Below, piece by piece: positions 11,323 to 22,950 of a stretch of 34,993 bases of DNA. How positions within the stretch are numbered: the stretch's first letter is position 1; each line of letters begins with the position of its first letter. A program made the position numbers and the translations under genes. The notes under the pieces are model-generated. The model ran no database searches, was not told where the DNA came from, and was given only the letters and a program-made list of their open reading frames with translations. Origin of the DNA: Protostelium mycophagum (Eukaryota > Evosea > Variosea > Protosteliida > Protosteliaceae); NCBI GenBank assembly GCA_002081555.1, contig MZNV01001909.1, positions 1 through 34,993 of the forward strand, written 5' to 3'.

Positions 11323-14300
11323 ATGTCTACTCGTGAGCTGGCGTCGTTAGGTTACACCGGTACGGCTGTGCATTTTATCGGCGATGATGTTGTGATCTCT
11401 CCATATGGCAATGCAATCAGGTCAGTTTAGTTGAAAGTGGAAGCAATCTTGCAGTATAAGAAAAGATACAAAAGTGGCGCAAAGAGCTTCAGCTGATTGA
11501 GTTCAAGGGTGATGTCATTGAAAAATGGTATCGCGAGGACTGTTCAAGCTCTTGGAAACGGAGTGGGACCGATTGCATACAACAAGAAGAGCAAATTATA
11601 CGCTTATGCAGAAAGAGGACCGGGCTGCCGAATCTTTGTATGTGGCGCATCGACACACAATCCCGCATTTCACCTTCAAGGTATGTGATCATTCAGATGG
11701 AAAATGAATCATTTCTTGCGATTTTTTGTTTTCTCTTGTACATTAAAAAACCATTGATCGTAAATATTCCAAAGGTGTTGGAGACATGGAGGTGTGCGAC
11801 TTGGCTTTTTCAAGAGATGGTTCACGCATCGTCGCCGTCACAGTGACACCAGACAGCACGTTGGGTGTGTGGAGTCGGGAAACGCATCAACTTCTCTTAA
11901 AGACGAAGATCAACACTTCTTATTCGTTGTTCAACTCTAAATTTTGGATCTCGTTCAACCCAAAGTCAAACAGCCAAATTTGCCTCACCGGCAACGGAAA
12001 GTTGATATTTTACAAGGTATTTTAAATATTCTTTCGTTGTAGATGGGATTGTAGATGCTGAATGAGTGAGGTGGATAATTTGAACGAAAATCTGACTGAG
12101 ACGGAAGCGGATTTATCCGTATTAAACACACAACGGACAAGAGAATCAGAAAAAAATTACAACTCCACGAACGCCGGGTTAGACCACACCCACTTCAGAA
12201 ACCACGTCTGGGCGCCAGATAATAAGGTGGCAATTCCGTGAGATTCCATAGAAATCTCATCTTTTTCAGCTTTATTGTAGTGTGCACAATGGAAAAGTGT
12301 TGAAATATGACGCCAACAATTGCCAATTGCTGAGTACAATACCAGTGTCCTCCTCTCCAGTCACTGAAATGGTGAGTACACAAACTTGGACAGATTCTCG
12401 CTCGTTAAAATGCTCGGTAATTAACGTGTCATTACCGTGAACTGGGGATATCTTTTTGTTTTTTGATCTCATTCGGATAGTTGACTACGAAAATGCACAT
12501 CATCTGCGGTACAACAACTGGAGAGATCCACTTTTTGTCATTGCAGAACTCTACAGTGGAATACATGCTGAATGCTGCCGATGAAGTGTTGTCGATGTCT
12601 ATATCTCATGATTGGCGCACTCTCTTGGTGTCTACATCCGGAATTACTATGGAAACATCCGCACTTGGTCCAAACTTGTTGCCTCTAGCCCACCGAATGG
12701 AAAGAGTAGGTGTTTTTGAGAAGATGACATCATCACTCATCACGATGCAGGTGTTGGAATATCACAAGGGAAATATAACCGGAGTGGTCACATTAAGTTC
12801 GCAGCATTACGCGGTAACGTGCGGTGATGATGGGAGCATGCGAGTTTGGGATTACACAAAGTCCAATCGTCTCACTAATTCAGTCTCTAAACTACAATTC
12901 CACTCACCACTGACTTGTATTGCGGTAAGCGTACATGCCATTCCCGAAATTTATTTTGACAGGTGTCAAAAACATCAAATCTGGTGGGGATCGGCTCCAA
13001 TACCGGAATGTTACGTATCGTAGAGTTGCATAATCCCAGCAGACCAGTTCTTATCAAAAGAATCAAGTTGCACAAAACCAAGATAACATCGATTGAATTT
13101 CACCCTGACGGAAAAGTTTTGGCCACCGCCGGTTTGGACCAATCCGTGAGTTTAATTTGAAATTTCAATTCTCTGAGATCAAGAAAGGTGTACATGGTGG
13201 ATCTTTCTGATCGTCATTGCGATATCATAGGTTACGTGCCTTTCCCTGGGCCAGTTTACTCTCTGTCATGGGGTGGATCGGACGAATTACAGGCACAATT
13301 ATTTTTGGCGGTGGATCACGATCACGGCGATGTGTTCCGTATCTGTGTGCCAGAATACACCCTCGATCAGATCAAAGATGAGTCTCGAGGTACAGATCAA
13401 TAGATCCTTAGATCCTGGAGATTGAAACCCTGCAGATTTCAAAGCTTTACAGCTCTCGAATAAAGAAGTCCAGAAAAGTCTGCTCAAACTACAATGGACA
13501 CCTCTTGCAATCAGGACCGACCCTAGGTCATTCAACTCCACCTCAAAAAAACAACACTTTTTCACGATTACGACGGACAGAAAATTGAAGAGGTGAGGAT
13601 CTCGAAACCTTGCCCTGAACTAAACGTTACAGATATTCTATGCCTGAACGTACTGGAGATCCTGACTTGATGGATGACTCTGACATTGCACCTCCGAAAG
13701 ATGAATGGAGGGGTAACTTCACATTTCTTATGTTTTTATGCCCAAGATGTAACCGTTTCAGGACATTTAAAGAAGGGTACATTTGTGGCAATCTCTGGCA
13801 ACACAAAATGGATTGCAACGGCCGCACTTGACGGTGTCATACTTCGACAGACGGCTAATATGAGTGAAATCATCAATATTCCGGGGCACCATTCCGCACA
13901 AGGAGGAGCATCTTGTGTCGCATTCAGTTTTGATTCGGCTTTTCTGATATCATGTGGTGGGTCCACACTTTTCATAAAGCCGATACAAGGTATCACACCG
14001 CAACCCAATACGGAGTGGATGTCTCCGACTTTTGTGGAGCTTGGAAAGGTGAATTATTATTCAACCGCAATTTGGATCACACTTTTGAAAAATTCAAAGT
14101 TGGAGACCTTTTAAAATTCTCATCTCATCGTTGTAGATCACAGACACGCCAGAAGACGCTCAAGAGCTCACTTTTCTTGAAGTGGGCCGCGAGATCAGCG
14201 AAAAAAACAAGCAGCGCAGAGTTGAGGACCTCAAGAGCAGATACCTCAAAGAATACAATCAATTCAAAACCCAACTGGAGGAAATCGTCTTTAAGAACGA

Positions 14301-17300
14301 GACAGCTCCAGATTTAGAAAAACTGACTCGACATGACCTCATCGTGGACATTAATGAGCGGAACCTCTTGACACAAGACGGAGAGAAACAGATTCGAATG
14401 TTGAGGGATGCCACGGCGTATCAGAATTCCACCAAAGACTTACTGGCACAGCGGATAAAGGTGAAGGCTGATGAGATTTGCAAAGATTGACATCACCAGG
14501 CTGAAGTTTGGGATTCGATGGAGGTTCAATCTGTCATCATAAAAGGGTTGAAGAAGAGACTGGAGGTAACAAAATTTCATGACGTTCTACAATTCCATTT
14601 ACAACGAGACAATTTTTAATGATGCAGGTTCCAAACTACCCTCTTCGTAGACGGACAGACAAGCAAAAGAGCATTTTCAAAAAAATCCAGCTGCAAAGAA
14701 GAGTCGAACTCCGAGAGCTCCGTCACCGCAAAGCAGGTCGAATCACGGCCGAGCCGATCAAATTGAGCATAAATTGTGGCAATCCAAGCGGTATGCCAGT
14801 GGGCCAATCTATTCGTGAGATGGAGCTGCAGCTCCATAAATACCAAGACGGACGCAGAGAAGAACGAGAGGTATTGAGACATTGGAGCATTTCAAAACTA
14901 TGCAATACTGCATTTTATTGTACAAATCACGCGGAAAAATTTACACATACCTAACGGATTCAGGTGCTCACAACTAACAAGGATAAAGACAAGGATGAAG
15001 ACGGACAAGAGGAAGAGACCTTTTCTGGAAGAATAAGAGATTTATTGTACCATCCGTTCGACCTGCACACACCTCACAGAAAAATTACACAGATCACCAT
15101 GCTCGAGTTTATCATCTACGAAAAGAAGCAGGAATTCAACCGCGAGGTGAGTTCCGACACGTTCTACAACGATGACGTATGATGACGTGTTACAGGTGGA
15201 GAATATACTGGATCTCAAAACGTCTGAAATGTTGAAAATCGAAGAGAAAAACGAGAGGATGTTGGAGATCAGTAAAGAGTTGGGGGAAGTTATCGAAATC
15301 TTTCACCCCAAGTTAGACAACGATGAAGTCCCTGAGCGTGTCCTTAAGGTTTGTAGATGCCGTTGTAGTTGTAATGATGATGACGCAGGTCGATGACTCG
15401 GAAATATTGTCAGAGAAATTGACGGCCTCTGGGGACTCTGAAGAACAACATTCAGCATCTGGCTCCAGCACTAACGCACAGAGAAAAGAAGTTGATTGGG
15501 GTGACAAAGCTCTCAAGGTACTAACCCAAAGTGATGACGTCACTTGACACTCGCCAGGTCATGATGGGTGGCATGCTGGACAGCCGAGCGGCAGCGCAGA
15601 ATTTTGATGAAGAATTGATTAAGCCTGAACATTTGAACAAGCCAGAAGCTCAGATGAGTGAAGAAGAGATCAAGGAATTACGCGAGTTTGAGAAGAAGGT
15701 GAGATTCTACAACGTTGTAGAATTCACTGACATCATCAAAGGTGGAATTATTAGAAGAGGAAAGATCAAAGCACAAGAAGGCTTTGGAGACGGAGTTGAA
15801 GAAATTGCAAGGGCAAATCAATGAGATATGCTCCTTCTTCGATGACCAGTTGACAAAGTTATTTTCCAAAAAGATTGCCGCGGACCAGGTTATCTTCGAG
15901 GAAGAGTTAAAAATTATCAAGCTTGCAACTCTTCTCGATGCCGAGGTAAATCTCTTTTGATTTATTGTATTTAACATCCAACAGGAGCAGAGGGACCGTA
16001 AAGCGGCAGCATTGGTGGACCAGCTTCAGCAGTTGAAACAAGAGAAGATTAAGTCATCCACCAGATTGACAGAGTACAAGAGGCAGCTAGAGAACTTCCG
16101 AGCCAAATACGAACAATTGCAAAACGAAGACAAAGCCTTTGAAAAACAAGCGAAAAAAGATTTGGACAGAGATTTCGAGGAGAGGTCAGAGGCTATGATG
16201 AAATTATTCAAAAAGAGGTCAAGAGTTGCGGTCTTCGCCAATACGGTAAGTCTTCGTCGTAGATGAGCTTAAATAATGATGCCTGCAGGTTGCTCCTTCC
16301 AATCAATCATTGTCCTCGCATCCAGAGGTGAGATATCTTCTTGCGGCTTGTGACATACTTTAACGATATCTCAGGCAAATACACTTCCCGCCCTCGATGG
16401 TATGGACCCCTTTGCTGAAGTCGACAACGTGAAGACATACATTGACGTGGCTGTCGATCCCGTGGCTGACCGTCCAGAAGGCGTCGACGAGGTGATTTGG
16501 GCAAATTTCATTCAGATGAGGTACGAAGAGATACTCACCATGGAATCTGACAAGATTAGACAACAAAAGATAGAGAAGGAGACAGAGATGAGGAAGACTC
16601 TCACTGTGTTGAATGAGATGAGCAAATTCCACGACCAACTCGTCGAGCGGGACCGTTCTCTTGCTGACCGTTTTGAAGAGATCCTGCAAGAATATCGTGA
16701 TTTCAACGCAATAAGCCTGTTGGATGCCACAAATTTGGAGGCAAGTGCGGTGACCGCATCTCGTTGTGACCGATGTTAGGTGTTGTATAAATTAAAACAA
16801 GGTCAAGTGGAAGTGGAGCAGTCTGCAGTTGTCACAGATTATGGAAACAGCGCCCTGATCCACCGTTCTGAAATAGAGGATCTCAACAGCGTGATCCGCA
16901 ACCTGGGAAAAGACAAGGTGAAAGATCCCATCTACAACGCGTTTGACTCATCCTATTCAGGTCAACCTCTTGAAAGAGATGAAGAACACAAAGAAGCTCA
17001 TTCGCCAAAAGAAGTGGGAGAATAAGAAATTAGACATGCTCTCCGAGGACCTCGTGGAGAAGACCAAGTACTTCCAACTTTTACGGGTGACAAAACAACT
17101 CCAAGAACTGATCAAAGGGGGAGATGAGGACCAACACGCGATAGAACTCAGCCGCCTGGAAAAAAGAACTCAGCACAGCGCAAAAGCCCACGAAGACAAG
17201 ATCTCAGACAAGAAGAAGGTCTTCTCCAAGATAAGCAAGCAGATTGCAGAAAAGGACAAAGAGAATGCAGATTTGAAAAAACATATTCACGACCTGAAGG

Positions 17301-17766
17301 CGGCCGTTCAAGAACGACAGAAAATCCTCAACATCCAAGCGTCCAGAAGAATGTACGGAAACAACATGAATTCGGTTACCGCCAAGACGTGAGCATTTGA
17401 ATTTCAAATTTCCCGCGAAAACGAGATCTTTCTGATAGGGGTTCAGTGCGTCTACACAGCAACTAAACATGGCGGAGATTGTGAGGGTACGTAAGTTGAA
17501 AGACAAGGCGGAGGAACAGGAAGAGGAGATCAAGTAGGCAGAGTAGCTCATTTTTTTGCGAAAGCACCTTTAGTAACCTTCTATGAGTACCTGATGAATG
17601 CAGGTATTTACAAAGTGAAATCGCCAAAATGGAGCAGAAGTCTCTCCCTATCATCAGTCCAATGAGCTCTGGCAGGAACAATATCCCTTCGTCTCCAAAA
17701 GGTTTCAGAACAACGCACAAACCTCTCGTCAGCAGCACCAAAGTCAAACCTTTAGAGCCCGCTTAA
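11323..17766 (+). CDS. CFAP43: Cilia- and flagella-associated protein 43 (WD-repeat plus coiled coil)
   Basis: A long gene with more than 20 exons, coding roughly 1,600 residues, similar to the size of animal CFAP43. The start MSTRELASLGYTGTAVHFIG at 11323 leads into beta-propeller exons (for example VVTLSSQHYAVTCGDDGSMR and IEFHPDGKVLATAGLDQSVS). After about 14150 the product is almost all coiled coil. Family signatures include AEVWDSMEVQ followed by VPNYPLRRRTD, VMMGGMLDSRAA, EIKELREFEKK and the block FFDDQLTKLFSKKIAADQVI then EEELKIIKL. The C-terminus is VKPLEPA, stop at 17764-17766, overlapping AATAAA. In other organisms CFAP43 with CFAP44 forms the tether/tetherhead linking the inner-arm dynein f (I1) to doublet microtubules. 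Its intact presence implies a motile cilium in the life cycle. One intron is GC-AG (16740-16778). An in-frame TGA near 14489 is removed by a 39-nt intron. Confidence 0.9.
15699..15741 (+). repeat. 43-nt CFAP43 intron containing a 20-bp perfect palindrome
   Basis: The intron runs from GTGAG at 15699 to CAAAG at 15741, and the exons read EFEKK then VELLEEE. Positions 15704-15723 are a perfect palindrome, ATTCTACAACGTTGTAGAAT, that is TCTACAAC fused to its own complement GTTGTAGA. That octamer recurs in introns throughout the window. Confidence 0.85.
16740..16778 (+). other. GC-AG intron in CFAP43
   Basis: The exon ends SLLDATNLE and the next begins VLYKLKQGQVEVEQ. The only donor that joins them in frame is GCAAGT, the consensus form for GC-AG introns, with acceptor GTTAG. 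Without removal the reading hits TAG. The intron holds a TGCGGTGACCGCA inverted repeat. Confidence 0.8.
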
Positions 17767-17817
17767 TAAATTGTATGTAGATGATGCTTGCATTACGATG
17801 ATACTTCGAGACATATT

Positions 17818-18283
17818 TTATTGGCTTTGTTCTTTGATATTTTTCCGTATACTTTGCAGTTGCAACGATATTTGTCCTTCCTTCTCTCTTGCTCTTCTAT
17901 TTTGAAACCACACTTGAATCTGTCTTGCGCTTGTGCCAAAAGTCTTAGCCATGTCCTCCCTCTGTTTCACGTTTGGATATTTATCTCTATTGTACAAAAC
18001 TATGAGTGCCTTGTGTTGTGCATCTGTGAAGACTCTGCGTAGGCCGCCTCCATACATCCGTTCTGAACATGATGAGAAAATGCAGAGGACAAGGTCAGAA
18101 CTTACCTTTTTGTGGTCGATGTGGAGGCGATGAAGATGGTGATGATGGTGGCGACGATGGTGGCGATGACGGTGGTGACGCTGTATTCATGTGTCGTGTG
18201 AAAAACACCCACTCTTGCTCTACTCCTTTCTGTCCTTTCACATTTGATTCCTCGACATTGTTCAGTAAGGAAGACACCTGCAT
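17818..18283 (-). CDS. Small homeodomain transcription factor
   Basis: Two exons (18283-18106 and 18062-17818) join in frame for 140 residues. The N-terminal half is disordered and contains a Pro-Ser run (PPSSPPSSPPSSPSSSPP) encoded by an imperfect 9-base repeat at about 18130-18180. The homeodomain occupies roughly residues 60-125, with helix 3 reading SARQIQVWFQNRRAREKE; the invariant Trp, Phe, Asn and Arg (WFxNxR) are all present. It is of typical length (no TALE three-residue insertion is obvious). A nuclear, DNA-binding role follows from the family; targets are unknown. The start chosen is the first in-frame ATG. An upstream in-frame extension to about 18395 is open but has no ATG. TAA overlaps AATAAA and converges on CFAP43 with only 51 bases between stops. 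Confidence 0.88.
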
Positions 18284-19091
18284 CTCTGTCTTTGTCTGTT
18301 GGAATCTGTCCTCGTGAGTGTCAATCCGGTCGTTCTGAAGAAGAAGTGGGATGAAAACCCCCGGTGACACGAATCTCCGCCTAAACTGATTTACAGGGAT
18401 GATGGAGCCAAATTTTATAGTGTGTTTGGGTTGATTTACGCCTCATCTGTCAAGATTCTCCATCATTTGGTTCCAGAACTGTCACAATCCAGAATGTTCG
18501 AGACAGATTTCAGATAAAAACGCAGGGGCCGCTGTCAATTCTCGTATGTCAGCCTTGATGAAAATGACATAATGACGCGAAATACATCTCTGTAACCTGA
18601 ACGAAAGCCCCTTTTCATCAGAGGAACATATTTTTGATGTGATGGAAGAGTGCTTTCTAGATTGGAGAGGTTGCACTTTTGTTCCGTGCGCTCTGGGATC
18701 CGTGACACCGATTGGCAACCATCTCGAAACCGGCGATTTTTTGTCCTCTTTAGGAACAATGAGCGTTCCTGACCTCTGATATGAAGAAAAATGAGTGAAT
18801 TCTACTGAAATCCTGGGCGCCTTCAGATCCGAGAACGAGATTGGACCAGTTCTGAGGTCCAGTCATCTGGCAGTTCCTATCAATCTCATGGTGTATCATT
18901 TAAATCTGTGATTACTGTAAATTTTCCGAGATTCCTACCTCTTTCGGGTGGCCGTGTCCTCACGGACAATGATTCCATTAAAGTTTGTCTCTGTCGCAAG
19001 TTCATGCTTTTGTTTCATCATGTGCACAAAAACTTGATGATGATCTACAACTGGTAATCGTGAGATGATGTGACAAAGTTTCTCCGAACAA
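18284..19091. other. Divergent intergenic region homeodomain / PGS1
   Basis: About 800 bases separate two divergent start codons. No exon with domain signal is visible on either strand; the open frames near 18480-18760 look like chance. TCTACAAC occurs near 19042. This is among the longest non-coding gaps here, which would fit a regulated transcription-factor promoter. Confidence 0.45.
18413..18419 (-). promoter_or_regulatory. Candidate TATA box for the homeodomain gene
   Basis: On the minus strand TATAAAA occurs about 130 bases upstream of the chosen ATG. It fits a promoter position if the 5' UTR is about 100 nt. No transcript evidence is available. Confidence 0.3.
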
Positions 19092-21516
19092 ATGTTGCGG
19101 CTCCCCAAGTCCATCTCAACGATGCACACAAGCAATATTCGCAGGCTTCACGTGACCAATGATCAAGCTTCTTTCAATCAGTTCAAGAGGATGACTCCCT
19201 CTTTTGGTTGCACACGAGATCAGATCGACTTTTTGCATCAACCGTCCGACTTTTACGATCACATAATGGAAAAGATCGTCATCTCTAAGAAGAGGATCAT
19301 TTTGACTTCATTATATATTGACACTGGAGAAAAAGGAAGAGAAATGGTGAGATTTATCAATCCTCATCATCTTTGATATGAATTGGCGGCGTCTATCATG
19401 ACGCACGATCATTTGTGTACTCCTGTGTGAAAGATCTTCACTATTCACAAAAAGAAAAACATGTTCATCAGCAAATTCAAGCCAACAGGTAGAACAAATC
19501 AAAAACACCATTGAGCGCAATCCTGATATCAAGGTGAGATGTCAAGTGTGTCACGTCACTGTGACATAACAATGACAGGTGACTATACTTCTGGACGCAT
19601 TAAGAGGGACCAGAAATGAGGGGAAAGAGAGCTCATCGACCCTTTTGCACAGAGAGTTAGTCACGAAATTTCCACGAAATGTGGAATGCAATTTTTTTCA
19701 CACGCCGAGGCTCCATGGGTTCATGAAAAAGGTATAAATTTTTTAAAAAATAACAAAAATAATGATTGTTTTTTTGTAATAAATTTTTCTGAGGTTGTTC
19801 CACCACGAATAAATGAAATATTCGGAGTGCAGCATATGAAGATCTATCTTTTCGATGATGACGTCATGACCGGAGGGTGAGATGTCTCATTGTAGAACAC
19901 TCTTATTCTCTGAACATGACCCAGGGCGAATCTAGGAAATAGTTATTTTATAGATCGACAAGACAGGTACGACGTCACATCGCGACGTCATTTTCTTGGC
20001 GGGTTAATCATATTTCAAATTTTGAAATGCGAGTAACTATATAATAGGTATCTGAGGATAAAAGACCACGAGCCTTTGTGCGACTACTTCCAAGATGTTG
20101 TGAAGACAGTCTCCAGCTTTTCTTACCGCCTGAACAACAAGGGTGATTTTTTCAACACTAATATTTATTTCTTAAGCAAGATTAGGAGAGCTCGAGCAAT
20201 ATACGGCAGGTGTCGACCCGGTCCTGAATAATAAAAAATTCACAGAGGTGAAATTTCGCATGTTCAGGTCACGTGACTCACTTAACAGGTGGCTAAAAAT
20301 AGCCTTCATGACGTGGAGAACAGATGGAAAGAACAGACGTCGACACTGGAGTTTGGAAAATTCGACACATTTATCTTTCCCACTTTGCAGATGGGCGCCT
20401 TGGGTCACAAAACGGACGAAAATGTGAGCCTCTTCTGGATTTTAAGAAATACAACACATAGCCCGCGCTGATACCGAAAAGGTGGTGACAAAGGTGTTGC
20501 AGAACTACAGCGAACCACACCATAAGATATTAGCGTGCTCGCCTTATTTGAATTTGACCAAAAATTATTTCAATCTACTGATCAACACCAAAGGAAAGGT
20601 CAGTCTTTCATTCCATCGAAAGTTCGATGAAATTTCGTGATGTCATGTGAGATGACGCTCTACAACTTTGTAATATTGAGAAGGTGGAATTAGTCACGGC
20701 AAGTCCTAAGGCCAACGCCTTCTTTGGAGAAAAAGATATTTCCGGCTTCATTCCCGCCGCCTATGCTGAGGTAATTTCACGGTACCATACCGCGATCTCA
20801 CTCGGTTATTCCCGCGTCTGATCGTAAAGAGCGCCAAGAATCGTTTTGATTTTAACTGAACACAATCGTTGTAGATCGCGAAGGGATTCTACAACGCCGT
20901 AAAAAAGGCGGGAAACGGGGAGAAGGTGACGATCAGGGAATATCTTAAGCCAGGTTGGACTTTTCACGGAAAAGGTGAGGAAAATACATGTGCACAAATG
21001 ATTGAGACGGTTGAAAAGGTCTCTGGTGTGTGCCTCCTCACGAAGAATTACCAAATCTCACTGTGGTGGGCAGCGCGAATCTAGGTGATCTCGTTGTAGA
21101 TTCACTCGTCACAATCCTTTTATCTTATTATTTTGCAAATGTCAAGTCCCATGCAGGCATGAAAGCAACTTCACGTTAAGATTTTCGTAATTACCGTATA
21201 TCGCGTTAAGAAAACGTGGAAGAGCAGTAGTGAAAATTGTTTACAAAAAATCCAAATTCATTTTTGCCAGGCGAGAGGTCATCAGACAGGGATCTCGAAT
21301 CCCAACTAATTGTGCTCTCGAAAGACCCAACCGTGCGACAGAAAATGCTCCAAGTGAGATATCTCCATCTCAATCCAAGACATCTCAATATTCCAGGAGT
21401 ACAGAAATCTCGCAGAAAGTTCCGAAGAATTGACAGAGAAGGTTCTGAACGAACCAGAGAGGCGGTCCACACTTTTGGTCAAGATTGGTACTCGAATTTT
21501 GAGGTCTTTTATGTGA
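19092..21516 (+). CDS. PGS1: CDP-diacylglycerol-glycerol-3-phosphate 3-phosphatidyltransferase
   Basis: About ten exons give roughly 450-470 residues. The start MLRLPKSISTMHTSNIRRLH is Arg/Ser-rich and could be a mitochondrial targeting peptide. It is followed by FGCTRDQIDFLHQPSDFY and RIILTSLYIDTGEKG. Two phospholipase-D-type HKD motifs are intact: HMKIYLFDDDVMTGGANLGN in the first half and FHGKGLWCVPP in the second, the latter followed by LTVVGSANLGERSSDRDLES, a clear PGS1 signature. The enzyme makes phosphatidylglycerophosphate from CDP-diacylglycerol and glycerol-3-phosphate, the committed step to cardiolipin. The frame ends KIGTRILRSFM with TGA at 21514-21516, overlapped by AATAAA. Its introns carry GAAATTTC, GTTGTAGA and GGTAA/TTACC modules; one acceptor is TCGTTGTAG (20864-20872). 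Confidence 0.93.
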
Positions 21517-22013
21517 AATAAAGACGTTGATGCGCGCATGCAAAGGGAGTTGATCATTTCTGTCACGCCCTTTCAAGAATTAAATGCGAAAGGAATTGAC
21601 AGTATCACCCTATACGCGATATAATTTGACACACGAACAGTGCGAGTTCATCTTGCATGGACACATGCGATGTCCACGTTGCTCAAACCATGGTCAGTGT
21701 TAGTGTGTGATTCAGATGTACAACAGCAGAAGTTGACCTATTATGTGACCGGCAGAAACACCGTGGTTCATCAATACAAGGCGGTTGACTGACAACATCC
21801 TGACTTCGCACATCGCCGCAAGTCACGTTAAGGATTGCGGTAATTGACGATGTTTACGAAAACTATTTAATTTTCGCGGGATGCTTCTCTTGCGTTCTCA
21901 CCCTCACGTCAGAATTGACGTGACATGACATGACATGACATTCACACCACAAGAAGAGGAGAATTCCCAAATCCTGAATCTTCCATCAAACTTTTACTTT
22001 GTCGAAGGAGATC
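21517..22013. other. Intergenic region PGS1 / unknown gene
   Basis: These 497 bases show no supported exon. CACGTTAAG with nearby GGTAATT recurs here (about 21824-21850), as upstream at about 21173-21200. Just before the next gene is a TGACA tandem repeat. A short ATG frame from 21935 is open for about 50 codons but does not join the downstream gene in frame. Confidence 0.4.
21921..21940. repeat. Pentanucleotide tandem repeat (TGACA)4
   Basis: Four perfect copies of TGACA, preceded by TGACG, lie about 75 bases upstream of the next start codon. TGACA/TGTCA is also a recurring intron word in this window. Confidence 0.9.
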
Positions 22014-22788
22014 ATGAAAGAACGCAAGCACAGTTACAGGGAGTTTATAGACACCAGAGAAATCGTCTGGGACTACAAAGAATGGATAGAGTTTGTTGAG
22101 GAGATGCTCAAGTACGTGGCTCATGCAGGATATGCAGACGAGCACCTTTATATGACAGAGCGACCTTTGCTGTTTGGTAGGAAGGACCTCTTGTTCTGAC
22201 CTAATATGATCAAGATCGATTTGGTACAAACCCGGTCCGCCTCCCATACTGCTATGTTTTCAAGGGTTTTTTACCCTCCACAGACGAAGACGGGCTCTTC
22301 TGGAAACCGAGCAAGAATAAGGTGCGCATCAGCCGGCGCATGTATAGACGTCATTACTATGCCACATACCGAGGTGTCAAACTGAGAAGGCTGGTGAGCA
22401 AACACCTTCATCACTTAGGGATCACTCACCTCCTCAGGTGTCATTTCTACAGAACTCAGAAGACAAGTGGTGTTTTGTGGAGTACAGAACAGGCTATGTC
22501 ACCCAAGATACAAAGTTCCAAGACATACACACACCCCCAAACTACGACCTCTTCTCACTGGCTCGCCTTGCAGCACAGGCTTGTCTGGGTTCTGAAAAAG
22601 AGCAGCCAAAGGGTCAAGAGGATGATGTCCTCGCATCGAGTAGCCCCGAACCATCTGAATGGGGATGGGGGTATCAGGACGTAGCTGCAGAGGGATTATA
22701 TTCTATGATCTGTGGAGCTGACATGTCTGTTCGGGACATTATGAATGATACCGAGAAGATCAAGAACATTCTCTACTGCAACAGTTGA
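22014..22788 (+). CDS. Unidentified conserved-looking protein
   Basis: Three exons join to about 231 residues: MKERKHSYREFIDTREIVWD, then DRFGTNPVRLPYCYVFKGFL, then VSFLQNSEDKWCFVEYRTGY to the end KNILYCNS. The middle is strongly basic and aromatic (WKPSKNKVRISRRMYRRHYY), followed by a Tyr/Trp-rich stretch. The C-terminal third is acidic and Ser-rich (EDDVLASSSPEPSEWGWGYQ). There is no signal peptide or membrane segment. The basic-aromatic core looks like it could bind nucleic acid or phospholipid and vaguely recalls zinc-cluster WRKY/GCM folds, but Cys/His ligands are not in place, so I do not assign a family. The start at 22014 is the first in-frame ATG after an upstream stop-rich region; an extra 5' exon cannot be excluded. 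Confidence 0.7.
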
Positions 22789-22950
22789 CATCCATGCAAA
22801 ATGGGACGCATCATTTTGAAAATAGACTAATGAGTGATTATTTCTAATTACAAAGTCATGATAACATCACTGTCATCATACATGGGATGCACAGCTGCGG
22901 CGTATCGTTTGCATGCGCCAAAAGACACAGCAGGTTGTCGACATTTATTA

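Noticed and set aside
14461-14505. In-frame TGA in CFAP43 suggesting a broken gene
   Set aside because: A 39-nt GT-AG intron (GTGAAGG to CACCAG) removes it and joins RIK to AEVWDSM, matching the family.
19660-19690. GAAATTTCCACGAAA resembling the intron palindrome module
   Set aside because: It is coding in PGS1 (VTKFPRNVECNFF), so it was not counted among intron modules.
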